From contig JBBAQX010000007.1 in the NCBI GenBank assembly GCA_040400085.1, positions 1-64,000 on the forward strand: a stretch of DNA of 64,000 nucleotides, given 5' to 3'. Below, piece after piece: positions 25,501 through 36,700 of the stretch (the first letter of the stretch is position 1; every line of letters begins with the position of its first letter). A program made the position numbers and the translations under genes. The stretch is from HNR sp040400085. GTDB taxonomy: Bacteria; Actinomycetota; Actinomycetes; Actinomycetales; Microbacteriaceae. Below the pieces are notes generated by a model. That model did no database searches, was not told where the DNA came from, and saw only the letters and a list, made by a program, of their open reading frames with translations.

Positions 25501-28500
25501 TTAGGCGTTCAAAGCCTGCGTGACGAGCTCGTTCTGCTCCGCTGCGTGACGTTTAGCGGAACCCGTAGCTGGCGAGGCAGAGGCCGGACGTGCGATCAGA
25601 GAAAGTTCCCTTCCGCCCAGCTTGTCAGCCACCTCGAGGGTGATAAACGGCCACGCGCCCTGGTTTTGCGGCTCATCCTGCATCCAGACAAGCTCCGCGT
25701 TTGGATATGAGTCCAAAACGCTTCTTAGCTCGGTGATGGGGGCCGGATAGAACTGCTCAAGACGTACAAGAGCGATTGAGTCGTTCGGGTTCTTCTCAAG
25801 CTCGTGCAGCAGATCATAGTAGGTCTTCCCTGCGACAAGGACGACTCGCTTAACCGCTTCCTTATTTGTGATCCGAGCATCGTCGATGACGGGCTCGAAC
25901 GTGCCCGTAGTGAAGTCCTCTACGGAGCTGGTGGCACCGCGCAACCGCAGCATAGCCTTCGGGGTGAAGACGATCAGGGGGCGACGAGGCCTCAACTTGG
26001 CTTGGCGTCGGAGTAGGTGGAAGTAAGAAGCAGGGGTCGACGGACGAGCGACAGTCATATTGTTCTCGGCGCAGAGCTGCAGGTAGCGCTCGATACGTGC
26101 CGACGAGTGGTCTGGTCCCTGACCTTCGTAGCCGTGGGGGAGCAGAATCACGACGGAGGAATGCTGTCCCCACTTCTGCTCTGCGGAAGAGATGAACTCG
26201 TCAATGACAGTCTGGGCACCATTCGCGAAATCGCCGAATTGGGCCTCCCAAAGCACCAGGGCATCCTTGTTCTCGACAGAATAACCGTACTCGTAAGCCA
26301 TCGCGGCGTACTCGCTTAGAAGGGAGTCATAGATCCAGAAGCGGGCCTGATTCTGAGAAAGGTTCATGAGCGGGATCCACAGCTGGCCGTTATCGCGATC
26401 GTGGAAGGCAGCGTGCCTCTGCACGAACGTGCCGCGGCGGGCATCCTGTCCAGCGAAACGAACAGGGGTTCCCTCGACCAGGAGCGAACCGAGAGCGATC
26501 AGCTCGCCGAATCCCCAGTCGATTCCCCCCGAGCGGGTCATCTCGACACGCTTATTGATCAGCTGCTGTAGCTTCGGGTGAACGGCGAAGCCTTCCGGCT
26601 TGTTATTGAAGGCGTCTCCCACGAGTTCAACGGTGGCCTTCGAAATCGCGGTGCTGACCGGGACGATCTCCTCCTGCTGGCTCACCGCGCCAACCGATCC
26701 ATCCGTGTGAATCACGGGTATCGCAGCGGTCTGAGCTGCGTGGGTATCTGCGAAGGCATGCTCAAGGCGGTTTTGGAAGTCGAGCTTTGCATCTTCGTAC
26801 TCTTGTTCAGTGATATCACCGCGTCCAACTAGGGACTCGGTATAGAGGCGACGAACAGAGCGTTTCGCCTCGATCAGGTTGTACATGAGTGGCTGAGTCA
26901 TCGAGGGGTCGTCTCCCTCGTTATGCCCGCGTCGTCGGTAGCAGACCAGGTCGATAACGACATCTCGATTAAACTCTTGACGATAATTGTAGGCCAGGCG
27001 GGCAACGTGTATGACCGACTCTGGATCGTCACCATTAACGTGGAACACCGGAGCCTGGATCGACTTGGCCACATCAGACGAGTAAATCGACGTGCGCGAG
27101 TCGGACGGAAGCGTCGTGAATCCCACCTGGTTATTCACGATCACGTGAATCGTGCCACCTGTGCGGTAGCCGCGGAGCTGAGACATCTGCATCGTCTCGA
27201 AGACAACGCCCTGACCCGCCATGGCCGCGTCGCCGTGCACAATGATCGGCAGGGTAGAGAACGTGCCGATGGGTTTGCGATCTTGTTTAGCGCGAACAAT
27301 GCCCTCGAGTACGCCGTTCACGGCTTCGAGATGGGACGGGTTTGCCGCAAGATAGACCGGAATCTCTTGGCCTTTTGCTCCCCTGAATGTGCCCTCTGTG
27401 CCCAGGTGATACTTGACATCGCCGGAGCCGCCGCTCTTACCGGTCGATTGGGTCCCCTCGAACTCACGGAAGATCTGACCGTAGGTTTTGCCCGCAATAT
27501 TGGTAAGAACGTTGAGACGCCCGCGGTGGGCCATCCCAATCGCGACACCGTCAAGACGATCTTCGGCGGCCCCCTGGAGCACCTCGTCGAGAAGCGCGAT
27601 GGTAGATTCACCACCCTCTAGGCTGAATCGCTTCTGGCCAACATACTTTGTCTGGAGGAAAGTCTCAAACGCCTCAGCCTCGTTGAGCTTGGCCAGGATG
27701 CGCAGCTGCTCCTCATGAGTCGGCTTAGCATAAGGAACCTCAACCTGCTCCTGGATCCACTTGCGCTGGGCGGGATCCTGGATATGCATGTATTCGACGC
27801 CGATCTTCCGGCAGTACGAGTCGCGCATTACCCCGAGGATGTCGCGGAGTTTAAGCGACCGCTTACCACCGATTCCTCCCGTAACAAATTCACGATCAAG
27901 GTCCCAAAAGGTGAGGCCATGCGACTCGATTTCGAGGTCAGGATGCGTGCGCTGCACGTATTCCAGCGGGTCGACATCGGCCATAAGGTGTCCGCGAACG
28001 CGGTACGCATTGACGAGTTCCTGAACCCGGGCGACCTTATCGATTGCGTCCGAGATATCTACGTTGATATCTGGTGCCCAATGGATTGGCTGGTATGGGA
28101 TACGAACTGCTGCGAAGATCTGCTCATAGAAGCTGTGGCGCCCGATGAGGCGCTCATGAACTAGCTTCAGAAACTCGCCAGATCCTGCGCCCTGGATCAC
28201 CCGGTGATCATAGGTGCTGGTGAGCGTGATGGTCTTGCCGATCCCCAGACCGGTAAGGGTCTTCTGAGAGGAGCCTTGGAATTCAGCGGGGTACTCGAGT
28301 GCGCCCGCTCCGATTATGCAGCCTTGGCCCCGCATAAGGCGAGGGACCGAATGTACGGTACCGATTCCTCCGGGATTAGTGAGCGAGATAGTGGTGCCTG
28401 CGAAGTCCTCTGCGGTGAGCTTATTCGCACGGGCCCGTTTGACGATATCTTCGTATGCTGTCAGGAACTCAGCAAAGCTGAGCGTATCCGCTCTTTTGAT

Positions 28501-29208
28501 GCTGGGGACGAGAAGGGCGCGGGTACCGTCGGGTTTTGGGATGTCGATCGCGATACCCAGGTTGATGTGGGCCGGGGAAACCACCGAGGGCTTACCATCA
28601 ATCTCGTCGTAGTAGACGTTCTGGCTGGGGAATTCTTTGAGCGTCTGGATGAGAGCCCACCCGATGAGGTGAGTGAACGAAACTTTTCCACCGCGGGAGC
28701 GCCCCATGTGGTTGTTGATCACGATTCTGTTGTCAATCAGAAGCTTTGCGGGAATGGTGCGCACGCTCGTGGCGGTTGGCACCTGGATGCTCGCCTCCAT
28801 GTTGACCGCGAGCGACTTCGACATCCCTCTCAGGGGTACAATCTTATCTTGTTCGGCAGAGCTGACCGCGCTGATCGAGCCGGTAACAGGGGCATCAGCG
28901 GGGATGGGTTGTGGCTTGGGCGCTGTTGTGGTTGTCCGCGCGATTGGAGTCGTTTGGGGATGAGCAGCCGCTGCTGGCGCTGGGGCCGCCGCGGGTGCGG
29001 ATGCAGCCGGGGCTGCTGCTGCCGCCGGTGCTTCCTGCACGCTCGCAGCTGGCGGTGTGTATTTTTCGAGTATCGGCCACCAGGATTGGTCCACCAGGTT
29101 TTTATCGATAACGAATTGTTTGTAGAGTTCCTCTACCAACCACTCGTTTGCTCCGAAATCGTTCGAAGGTTCGTTTGAGGTCTGTGTCCCGGTTGTCTGG
29201 CTGCTCAA
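25501..29208 (-). CDS. kgd: Multifunctional 2-oxoglutarate metabolism enzyme (KGD/SucA-E2 fusion)
   Basis: 1,235 residues. A short N-terminal segment (NEWLVEELYKQF) leads into an Ala/Pro-rich linker (about 50-110). Next comes a dihydrolipoamide succinyltransferase-like catalytic domain without a lipoyl domain (about 115-350, with DHRVIQGAGSGEF), then a full thiamin-diphosphate E1 domain (about 360-1235). This is the actinobacterial KGD/OdhA layout: 2-oxoglutarate decarboxylation feeding the TCA cycle, normally restrained by the FHA protein GarA/OdhI. The start is TTG at 29206-29208 with only a GAGAGTGGG-like site; no in-frame ATG is close. Monocistronic. Confidence 0.93.
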   Translation of the reverse strand: MSSQTTGTQTSNEPSNDFGANEWLVEELYKQFVIDKNLVDQSWWPILEKYTPPAASVQEAPAAAAAPAASAPAAAPAPAAAAHPQTTPIARTTTTAPKPQPIPADAPVTGSISAVSSAEQDKIVPLRGMSKSLAVNMEASIQVPTATSVRTIPAKLLIDNRIVINNHMGRSRGGKVSFTHLIGWALIQTLKEFPSQNVYYDEIDGKPSVVSPAHINLGIAIDIPKPDGTRALLVPSIKRADTLSFAEFLTAYEDIVKRARANKLTAEDFAGTTISLTNPGGIGTVHSVPRLMRGQGCIIGAGALEYPAEFQGSSQKTLTGLGIGKTITLTSTYDHRVIQGAGSGEFLKLVHERLIGRHSFYEQIFAAVRIPYQPIHWAPDINVDISDAIDKVARVQELVNAYRVRGHLMADVDPLEYVQRTHPDLEIESHGLTFWDLDREFVTGGIGGKRSLKLRDILGVMRDSYCRKIGVEYMHIQDPAQRKWIQEQVEVPYAKPTHEEQLRILAKLNEAEAFETFLQTKYVGQKRFSLEGGESTIALLDEVLQGAAEDRLDGVAIGMAHRGRLNVLTNIAGKTYGQIFREFEGTQSTGKSGGSGDVKYHLGTEGTFRGAKGQEIPVYLAANPSHLEAVNGVLEGIVRAKQDRKPIGTFSTLPIIVHGDAAMAGQGVVFETMQMSQLRGYRTGGTIHVIVNNQVGFTTLPSDSRTSIYSSDVAKSIQAPVFHVNGDDPESVIHVARLAYNYRQEFNRDVVIDLVCYRRRGHNEGDDPSMTQPLMYNLIEAKRSVRRLYTESLVGRGDITEQEYEDAKLDFQNRLEHAFADTHAAQTAAIPVIHTDGSVGAVSQQEEIVPVSTAISKATVELVGDAFNNKPEGFAVHPKLQQLINKRVEMTRSGGIDWGFGELIALGSLLVEGTPVRFAGQDARRGTFVQRHAAFHDRDNGQLWIPLMNLSQNQARFWIYDSLLSEYAAMAYEYGYSVENKDALVLWEAQFGDFANGAQTVIDEFISSAEQKWGQHSSVVILLPHGYEGQGPDHSSARIERYLQLCAENNMTVARPSTPASYFHLLRRQAKLRPRRPLIVFTPKAMLRLRGATSSVEDFTTGTFEPVIDDARITNKEAVKRVVLVAGKTYYDLLHELEKNPNDSIALVRLEQFYPAPITELRSVLDSYPNAELVWMQDEPQNQGAWPFITLEVADKLGGRELSLIARPASASPATGSAKRHAAEQNELVTQALNA

Positions 29209-29358
29209 GCCGATCGCCCACTCTCTTGTGCTTTCACAAATGTGTGTTTATTGTCTGTGCGTCATCGCGCAATACAGTGGTATATAGCCTAGCCGCAAAA
29301 TCTGATCGCGCACTGCACAAGCTGACACCAACCTGCTATCCAGGGTACGTTATTCAGT

Positions 29359-30792
29359 ATGGACTTTAACGCTGAGGGTGCAACCCACGATCTAACCTAC
29401 TCGGATGTTTTCTTAATTCCGAGGAGATCCGATGTCGATAGCAGGCTATCCGTATCTCTCAATGCCACCGATGGAACAGCGGCGACGCTGCCCCTCGTCT
29501 CCTCGAATATGAACTCCGTAACCGGGCAGAGGCTTGCCGCGACGCTTGCCCGACGGGGAGGGCTCGGCGTGATCCCCCAGGATATGCCTCTCCAGGAGCT
29601 TGCGGATGCTATTCGCTGGGTGAAAGCGCAACCCACCCACTTCGACACCGCGATCGTTCTCCCGCCGTCAGCAACGGTTGCTGAGGCCCGGGAACTCTTG
29701 CCGCCGAGCATCGACCATGGAATCGTTATTCAGGACGACGAGTACCGCGGGGTCGTACCCGCCCAGGATCTCGCGACGGCGAGGGCGGGCGCACAACTCG
29801 GTAGCCTGCTGCGTTCCCAGTGGGTGGCCCTCTCGGCAGAGGATATTGAGGATGGGCGTAGCATCTTTGACACCCTGGTAGCGGCAGAGGCCCACTTCGC
29901 GCCCGTGCTCGACCACGGACGCATCGTCGGGACGCTCTCGCGCAAGTCTGCTCTGCGGAGCACCCTCTACCAGCCCCACCTGGACTCGCAAGGCCGGTTG
30001 GCGGTCGCAGCTGCGGTCGGCATCAATGGCGACGTTACCGCTAAGGCTCAGGCCCTGGTTGAGGCCGGGGTTGATGTGCTCGTGATAGATACCGCCCACG
30101 GACATCAGGAGGGAATGCTCCGGGCAATTGAGACTGTGCGCGGACTGGACCTTGGCATCCCCATCGTTGCAGGAAATGTTGTCACCGCCGATGCCGTGAG
30201 TGATCTTGTTGCTGCCGGGGCAGACATCCTTAAAGTTGGCGTAGGCCCCGGGGCGATGTGTACGACGCGCATGATGACGGCCGTAGGTCGGCCTCAATTC
30301 TCCGCTGTACTCGAAAGCGCTGACCGCGCGCACGAGCTTGGCGCACACGTGTGGGCCGACGGAGGCGTGCGTTATCCGCGTGACGTTGCCCTGGCGCTTG
30401 CTGCGGGGGCATCGAGCGTGATGATCGGCTCCTGGTTCGCAGGAACCATCGAGGCCCCGGGGCGCATCATGACAGATTCGCAGGGCCGGCACTACAAAGA
30501 AAGCTGGGGCATGGCCTCCACGAAGGCGGTAGAGGGGCGTTTCGGACGGCTCGACCCCTTCGATCTTGCCCGTAAGACACTTTTTGCGGAGGGGATCAGC
30601 GGAAGCACGATCTATATCGACCCGGCGAGGCCCTCTGTAGAGGATCTGCTCGATATGATCACCTCCGGCGTTCGCAGCTCATTCACATACGCGGGTGCAC
30701 GTTCCCTGACCGAGTTCCATCAGCGTGCCCTGGTCGGCGTGCAATCTGCATCGGGATACGAGGAGGGGAAACCCGTCCCCGTGAGCTGGTAG
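29359..30792 (+). CDS. guaB1: GuaB1-family IMP dehydrogenase-related protein (probable GMP reductase)
   Basis: 477 residues of the IMPDH/GMPR barrel fold with an inserted pair of CBS modules (about 95-210). The catalytic loop GVGPGAMCTTR holds Cys301, and the barrel phosphate loops (DGGVRYPRDV) and LVIDTAHG are intact. Mycobacterial GuaB1 proteins have been shown to act as GMP reductases tuned by the CBS domains, so purine salvage from GMP to IMP is more likely than GMP synthesis. ATG at 29359 has a poor ribosome site. It diverges from kgd, with 150 bases of spacer in which I see no clear operator. Confidence 0.88.
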   Translation: MDFNAEGATHDLTYSDVFLIPRRSDVDSRLSVSLNATDGTAATLPLVSSNMNSVTGQRLAATLARRGGLGVIPQDMPLQELADAIRWVKAQPTHFDTAIVLPPSATVAEARELLPPSIDHGIVIQDDEYRGVVPAQDLATARAGAQLGSLLRSQWVALSAEDIEDGRSIFDTLVAAEAHFAPVLDHGRIVGTLSRKSALRSTLYQPHLDSQGRLAVAAAVGINGDVTAKAQALVEAGVDVLVIDTAHGHQEGMLRAIETVRGLDLGIPIVAGNVVTADAVSDLVAAGADILKVGVGPGAMCTTRMMTAVGRPQFSAVLESADRAHELGAHVWADGGVRYPRDVALALAAGASSVMIGSWFAGTIEAPGRIMTDSQGRHYKESWGMASTKAVEGRFGRLDPFDLARKTLFAEGISGSTIYIDPARPSVEDLLDMITSGVRSSFTYAGARSLTEFHQRALVGVQSASGYEEGKPVPVSW

Positions 30793-30793
30793 G

Positions 30794-33700
30794 TTACTTT
30801 TTCGTGTTCCTGTGCTGAGAGCCTTGATCGCGCTGCGATCGTGTGCCGTGCAACGACCTGCGTCGAAGCGCGGCCACGGCGAGCAGCACACCGGCCGCCG
30901 CCAGCAGCGCGGCAAGCGGGAGGATGATCCCCGGATCCGAACCGGTCACGACCAGCCCTCCGTTACCGTTGGACGAATCGGCATCTCCTGCTGACCCGCC
31001 GGATGATCCCGATCCGCTCGTGGCGGCCTCGACCACCTCGAATTGAGCCTGCGTGCTTCCGCTGCGCTCACCGCTGATTTCAACGCTGTGATTACCCGTT
31101 TGTAGGTCAGTAGGAATCGCGAAAACAAAGCGAACGCCGCCCTGACTGTCTGCCGTCTGAACCCCAACCTCGACCGGGTCAGAATGCACAATCGCGTGAA
31201 CAGTCTCTCCCGGCTGGAAACCTATTCCCGTGGCAATCTGTGTTTCGCCGCGTGGAAGACGTGTCTCCTGCACTTCGGCCCGTGCCAGTCCTAACCGCAG
31301 GCTCATAGCCTTCGACTCGTTTCCGGATGGATCGGTCGTCGTCACGGTGACGGTAGAGCCGCGTTGAAGCTCCGGCTGGAAGGCCACAGAGTAGCTGCAA
31401 TCCTCGGCGGCCGTTGTCGTCGCGAGGATCTCGCCCACGTCGTTGCGGATGGTGACGGTCGAACCGGGCTCCGCGCATCCGCTCATCGATGAACCATCGC
31501 TGGGATTTATCGAGGGGCTATCAGGCTTAGCCGTATCAATAGAAGCCTCTTCCGTCACCTGATTGCCCACCCGGTCGGTAACGATGACCTTCGCTTGGGA
31601 GCCCTCAGCAAGCGGTTTCGTCGGTGTGAAGACGAACGTTCCATCCTCGTTGAGAACGATGTTACCGGGGATAGCATCGCCGTTTTCATCGACAACTCTC
31701 ACCGTCTCACCCTGCTGTAAGGGACCGCCCTCGATTGTGGTGCCGTTGCTCGGCCTCAGCGTCGGTGGTGACGGTGGCGTCGTATCGACTATGACAGGCG
31801 TGGACTCGCTCGTGTTTCCCGCCCGGTCGCTAATGACGAGCGAATACTCTGCATCCCCCTGAAGGGGTTCGACCGGGGTGATTGAGAACGTGCCGTCGTC
31901 GTTAACCTGCACGGTGCTGGGAATAGTGTTCCCCTGAGAATCAAGAAGCGTTACCGTCGAACCCTTTTCTACGCCTCTCCCCGAGATAGATTTTCCATTG
32001 GACATGTTGGGAATTGCCGGGGCGGGAGGTGTCGCGTCGATCGTCGCAGGTGTTGCCCCGGATTTGTTTCCAGCCGGGTCCAGGATGTTTACGTTGACGA
32101 TCGTACCGTTCGTGATCGGGGAATCAGGAGTAAAGATGAAGTCTCCCTTCTCATCGATAGTCGTTGTTCCCGCAATCGGTGTGCCAGCTTCGTCTGTCAC
32201 CACGATGATGTCATCTGGCGAGATGCTGCCGCCCGAGATCGTCTTACCGTTTGATGGGTTAAGGGTAGCTGAAGCCGGTGCCACTGTATCGATTTCTTGC
32301 TCGGATGCCGGGGAAACAGTGCCTGCAGGGTTGCGCTGCGCCACCGAGACCGTGTCACCATTCTTGAATTGATCTGGCGCAAACGGTCCAACTTTCCAGG
32401 TACCGCTGTCGTCAACCGGCACCTCGACCTTTTCGCCGCCGGGCAGCGTAACGATCACTGTGTTTCCCGGTGTGCCGGTGCCCTCGAAGCCTGTGCCGTT
32501 TGTGGGGCTTAGGGTGGGCGGGTTCACCGCGGAACCATCGATCGTGAGGGGGGCAGCGGGGGAGACGTTACCCGCTGCATCCGTCGACGTGATTGAGAAT
32601 TTTGCCCCGTCCTCGTCCGGAGCGCTTGGCGCAAATTCGAACCGGCCATCCTCGGCAGTCGTGAGTGTAGCGATCACGTTACCGCTCGCATCCGTTATCG
32701 TGATCGTCGAACCCGGCTCAGCGGTACCAAAGATCACGGACCCGTTTGAGGGGGCGACCGAGGGGGCCGACGGGCTCGTGGCGTCTATCGTGAGATCAGT
32801 TTTGCCCGATTGGAACCCATTGATATCAATTGCGAGGATGCTCAGCTTCTCTCCATCCCCGGGGGTAGGCGAGGGCACAATGGAGTAGGTCCCGTCCGGC
32901 CCCACTTTCGTGAGGGCGATCACGTCGCCAGCCGCGTTCGTGACCTGAATGGTCGACCCGGGATCGCCTGTCCCCGTGATGCGAGAACCACGTGAAGGGT
33001 CAGCGGTCGGATTCGTCGGTCCCCGCAGGAAATTTACGGTTTGCTGTTCTCCCCCAGGGCGCGAGCCGACGCTAAAGGTCAGTGTCGCCGGGCCTTCGGT
33101 GAGCGAGGTGACTGCGGCCTCGTAGGTGCCATCACCTCGGTCGGTAATGTCTGAGACCGCGCCACGGGTTGAGAGAATCTTCACATCAGCGCCTCCCGCG
33201 CTCAGCTGGTTGCCGAAGACATCCCGCAGAATAACCGTGACGATAACTTTTTGGGAGCCATTTGACTCTGCGATAACGGGGGAGGCGATCAGATCGGACG
33301 CATTGGCAAATGCCTCGCCTGCCTCAAAAATTAGGGTGGATGCCGATCCGATCGTATCGCCGCCGAGTAGCGGCTGGAAGCTTGACTTTAACGCTTTCGT
33401 GGATGCGATTGTGATCTTCAACGTTCCGTCTTGTCCTGTAATGTATGGGCCGCTTTCGAGGATGCCTGCCTCACCCGGGTTCGCGAAGCTTAATTCGGCT
33501 CCGGCGACGGCATTGCCCTTCTCATCCGTCACATTTACCGTGGCCTGGTAATGATCGCTGCCGTTGGCGGTGACCGTTCCCTCCGGTGTTATTGACCAGG
33601 AGGAGGCCGCCGCCGAGGCCGCGCCAGAGATGAAGCTGACGTTTTCCCGTCCAACCGCGACGCCGTTTATCTGGGCGCTGACTCCGTAATTGCCCGACGT

Positions 33701-36700
33701 GGTTGACGTGATATTTGTCGTAGCTTCACCGTTATCCCCGCTTCGGACGGTAGCTCCGCCAGTCGCGCTGGGGTCAACGGTGAAGATTACCTCCGCTCCT
33801 GTGACGGGATTGTCGTAGGCATCGCGTACCGTGACAGTTGCCGTATGCCGGGCGGTTCCGTTCGCCTCAACGTTGCCCGGGGTTACTGAGAAGGTGCTCT
33901 CGTTGACCGCTACCGGCCCCGCCTCGAAGGTGATGTCGATTGGGTCACCTACCGGTTGATTATTGATGGATGCGCTGACGGGATACTTTCCTGCTCGGGT
34001 TGAGGTGAGTAACGACACGGCCTGTCCGCTTGGCAGCGTCTCGACGGTGGGCGACCCGTTTATCGCTTGGTCGAATGTGAATGCTGCTGCAAGACCAGAA
34101 ATGGGATTGTTGAATCGGTCTCTCGCCGTCACCACCGCGGAGAATTGGGCGACGTCGTTAGCGCGGATCGGGCCACTCGGCGTGATCTCAAAACGTGAAT
34201 TAGCGATAGAGAGCTGGCCCGCGACAAAAACAATTTCTGCAGGACCACCGGAAACGATCTGCTTGCCGCCTACAGACGCCGTCACCAGAATCGAGCCAGC
34301 TGTTTCGCTCGCGACGTCAACCGCTACTGTCCCGTCCGATGTGGTCGTTGCCGTGAGCGGGGTCAGCGCGGTACCTGGGGCGGCAACGGTAAACGTTACC
34401 TCAGCCCCCTTCACGGGGTTCAGGGATGCGTCGCGCACGAGCGCCGTGACCCGGTGCGAGTCTGCGCCGTTGGCGACCCTTGTACCGGATGTGTACGACA
34501 GCTCTGAACCGCCGCCGCTTATGTCGGGTTCGCCCGCAACATAGGTCAGCGTTTTGGCGTCACCGATCTGAGTCGGTCCGATCCGGGCAGAGACCTCGTA
34601 GTCGCCCGCCTTGATGGTTGCCAGCTCTGCGGTCGCAACGCCGTCCGCCCCGGTGGTAGCGGTCGCGTCCCCGACGACAGCCGCCGGGTAATCGAACGCT
34701 ACGGTCACGCCTGCCACCGGGTTATTGTGTGCGTCCAAAACTTTTGCTTCTAATGTGTAATTATCTCCGCCATTGGCGATCGCGGTTTCCCGCGAAAGAA
34801 CCCGGAACGTGGATGCTTCTTCCGACGCCGGTCCCGCGACGAAGGTGGCTGATCTCTGGTTTCCGCCGGTGACGCTCGTTCCGTTCACCGTGGCGCTCAC
34901 TTGGAAGGTGCCAGCAGTCTCTGAGTAGACTGCGACCGTGGCGGTACCCGTGGCATCTGTTGTCGCGGTGCTGCTGCCCAGTGATGCCGGGGAATCGACA
35001 GAAAATGCTACCGTGGCATCCTTTACCGGATTTTCATTCGCATCAAGGACTACCACTTTAGCCTCGTGAGCATCCCCGCCACTTGCCACCCTGTCGCCCG
35101 TCGAAACGCTGAGAGACACCCCTCCCTCATCGAAGTTTGGCGGACCGGCCACGAACTTGATCATGCGCTCCTCCCCGACCCGGTCAGAGCCGATTGCGGC
35201 CGATACCGCCGCTTCCCCCGATACCAGCGAGACGAGATGAACGGTGATGGTGCCATCGACAGTCGTGAGGTAAGGCCCATCCTCCACTATCTGTACGCTA
35301 TCGGGGACCGAGAAAGTCGCCGCCGCTCCGGGAACGGGATTGCCCTGAGCATCCCTCATTGTGACGGTGGCCTCGAAGCTATCAGTACCGTTAGCGACAA
35401 CGCTCGCTGAGGGGCTCGCCGTCCACGATGACTTCGTAGCGTCCGGCGCTCCCGCGCGGAAACTTAGCGTTGCCGGTGCTCCATTCGCTGATCCGAGCGC
35501 CGTCCCATCGACGGATGCGCTCACCGGGTAAGTCCCGGACGCCGACGATGCCAGCTGTACCGTCGCATCCCCGCTCGCGAGTGTCGTCACCTCCAGCGCG
35601 CCGTCATTCACTACGGTCACAGCGGGATCGATAGAGAACACCACGCGGGCACCCGGGACAGGGTTTCCCAGGGCATCCCTCACGGATACTGTGACGTCGT
35701 GGCTCGCCGCCCCATTCGCCTCGACATCGCCGGCTGATACCCTCAGCACTGTTTTTCCATCACTGAGAGAAGGTGCCCCGGCCACGAACGCGACACTCTT
35801 AGCTGTTCCCCCAACCTGGTTTCCTTGAATCGTGGCGGCGACAGCAAATGTTCCCGCGCTCGTGGAGGAAATCTGGACGGATGCGGTGCCAGAGGGGCCG
35901 CTCGCCACCGTAGCTTCGCCTTCCACCTGTGCCCCGGAGGAAAAGACCACGTTCTGGTCAACAACGATATTGCCAAACGCATCACGCACGGTTACCGTCG
36001 CCGAATGCTGCTGCACCCCGGCAACCTTGTTGCCTTCGCTCACCGTGAAGATCGAATTCATCGCCGATGCCGGGCCCGCTATAAAAGCCGCAGTGACGCT
36101 GCCGACAGCTAAAGCGTTCTCTCCCTGCTGGAGGGTCACAGCGACGGACTTGTCCCCAGCAACTGTCGATGCTACTCGTGCCTCGTACACCCCCGGAGTC
36201 ACCTGGATGAAGCTCGACACCCGAGTCCCCGTCGGAGCAGAACCGGCCAGCGAAGAAGCTAGGCCGCTGATAGCGTTTCCGCCGGCATCCCTGAGTGTTA
36301 CGGTCAGGACGTGTTCAGCAGTGTTATTCGCGGGCTGGGAATTAGCAGAAATCGAAACTGTTGAGAGTCCAGGTCCGACAACGGCCGGCCCGGGAACGAA
36401 GGTGACCGTCTGGGGGCCGATGTTGATGTTTGCCCCAGTCGAATCGTAGTTGACGGTTATCTGTTTTGCGCCAGCAATCTGCGACTTGAGCGTCGCGGTA
36501 TAGACCCCCGGTGTTGCTTCTGTGAACCCGGTGAAAGTTACCCCGGGGGCGGGATTCGCTGAAATTGCGAGCGATGCCGCCTTGCCTGTCACCGGATTTC
36601 CATTCGCATCGGTCAGCGTCACGGTCGCCGTTTCCCCCGCGACTCCATTTGCCACGGCTCCCGCGCTGCTCAGAGTCAGTGTCGGAGAATTTGCGCCAGA

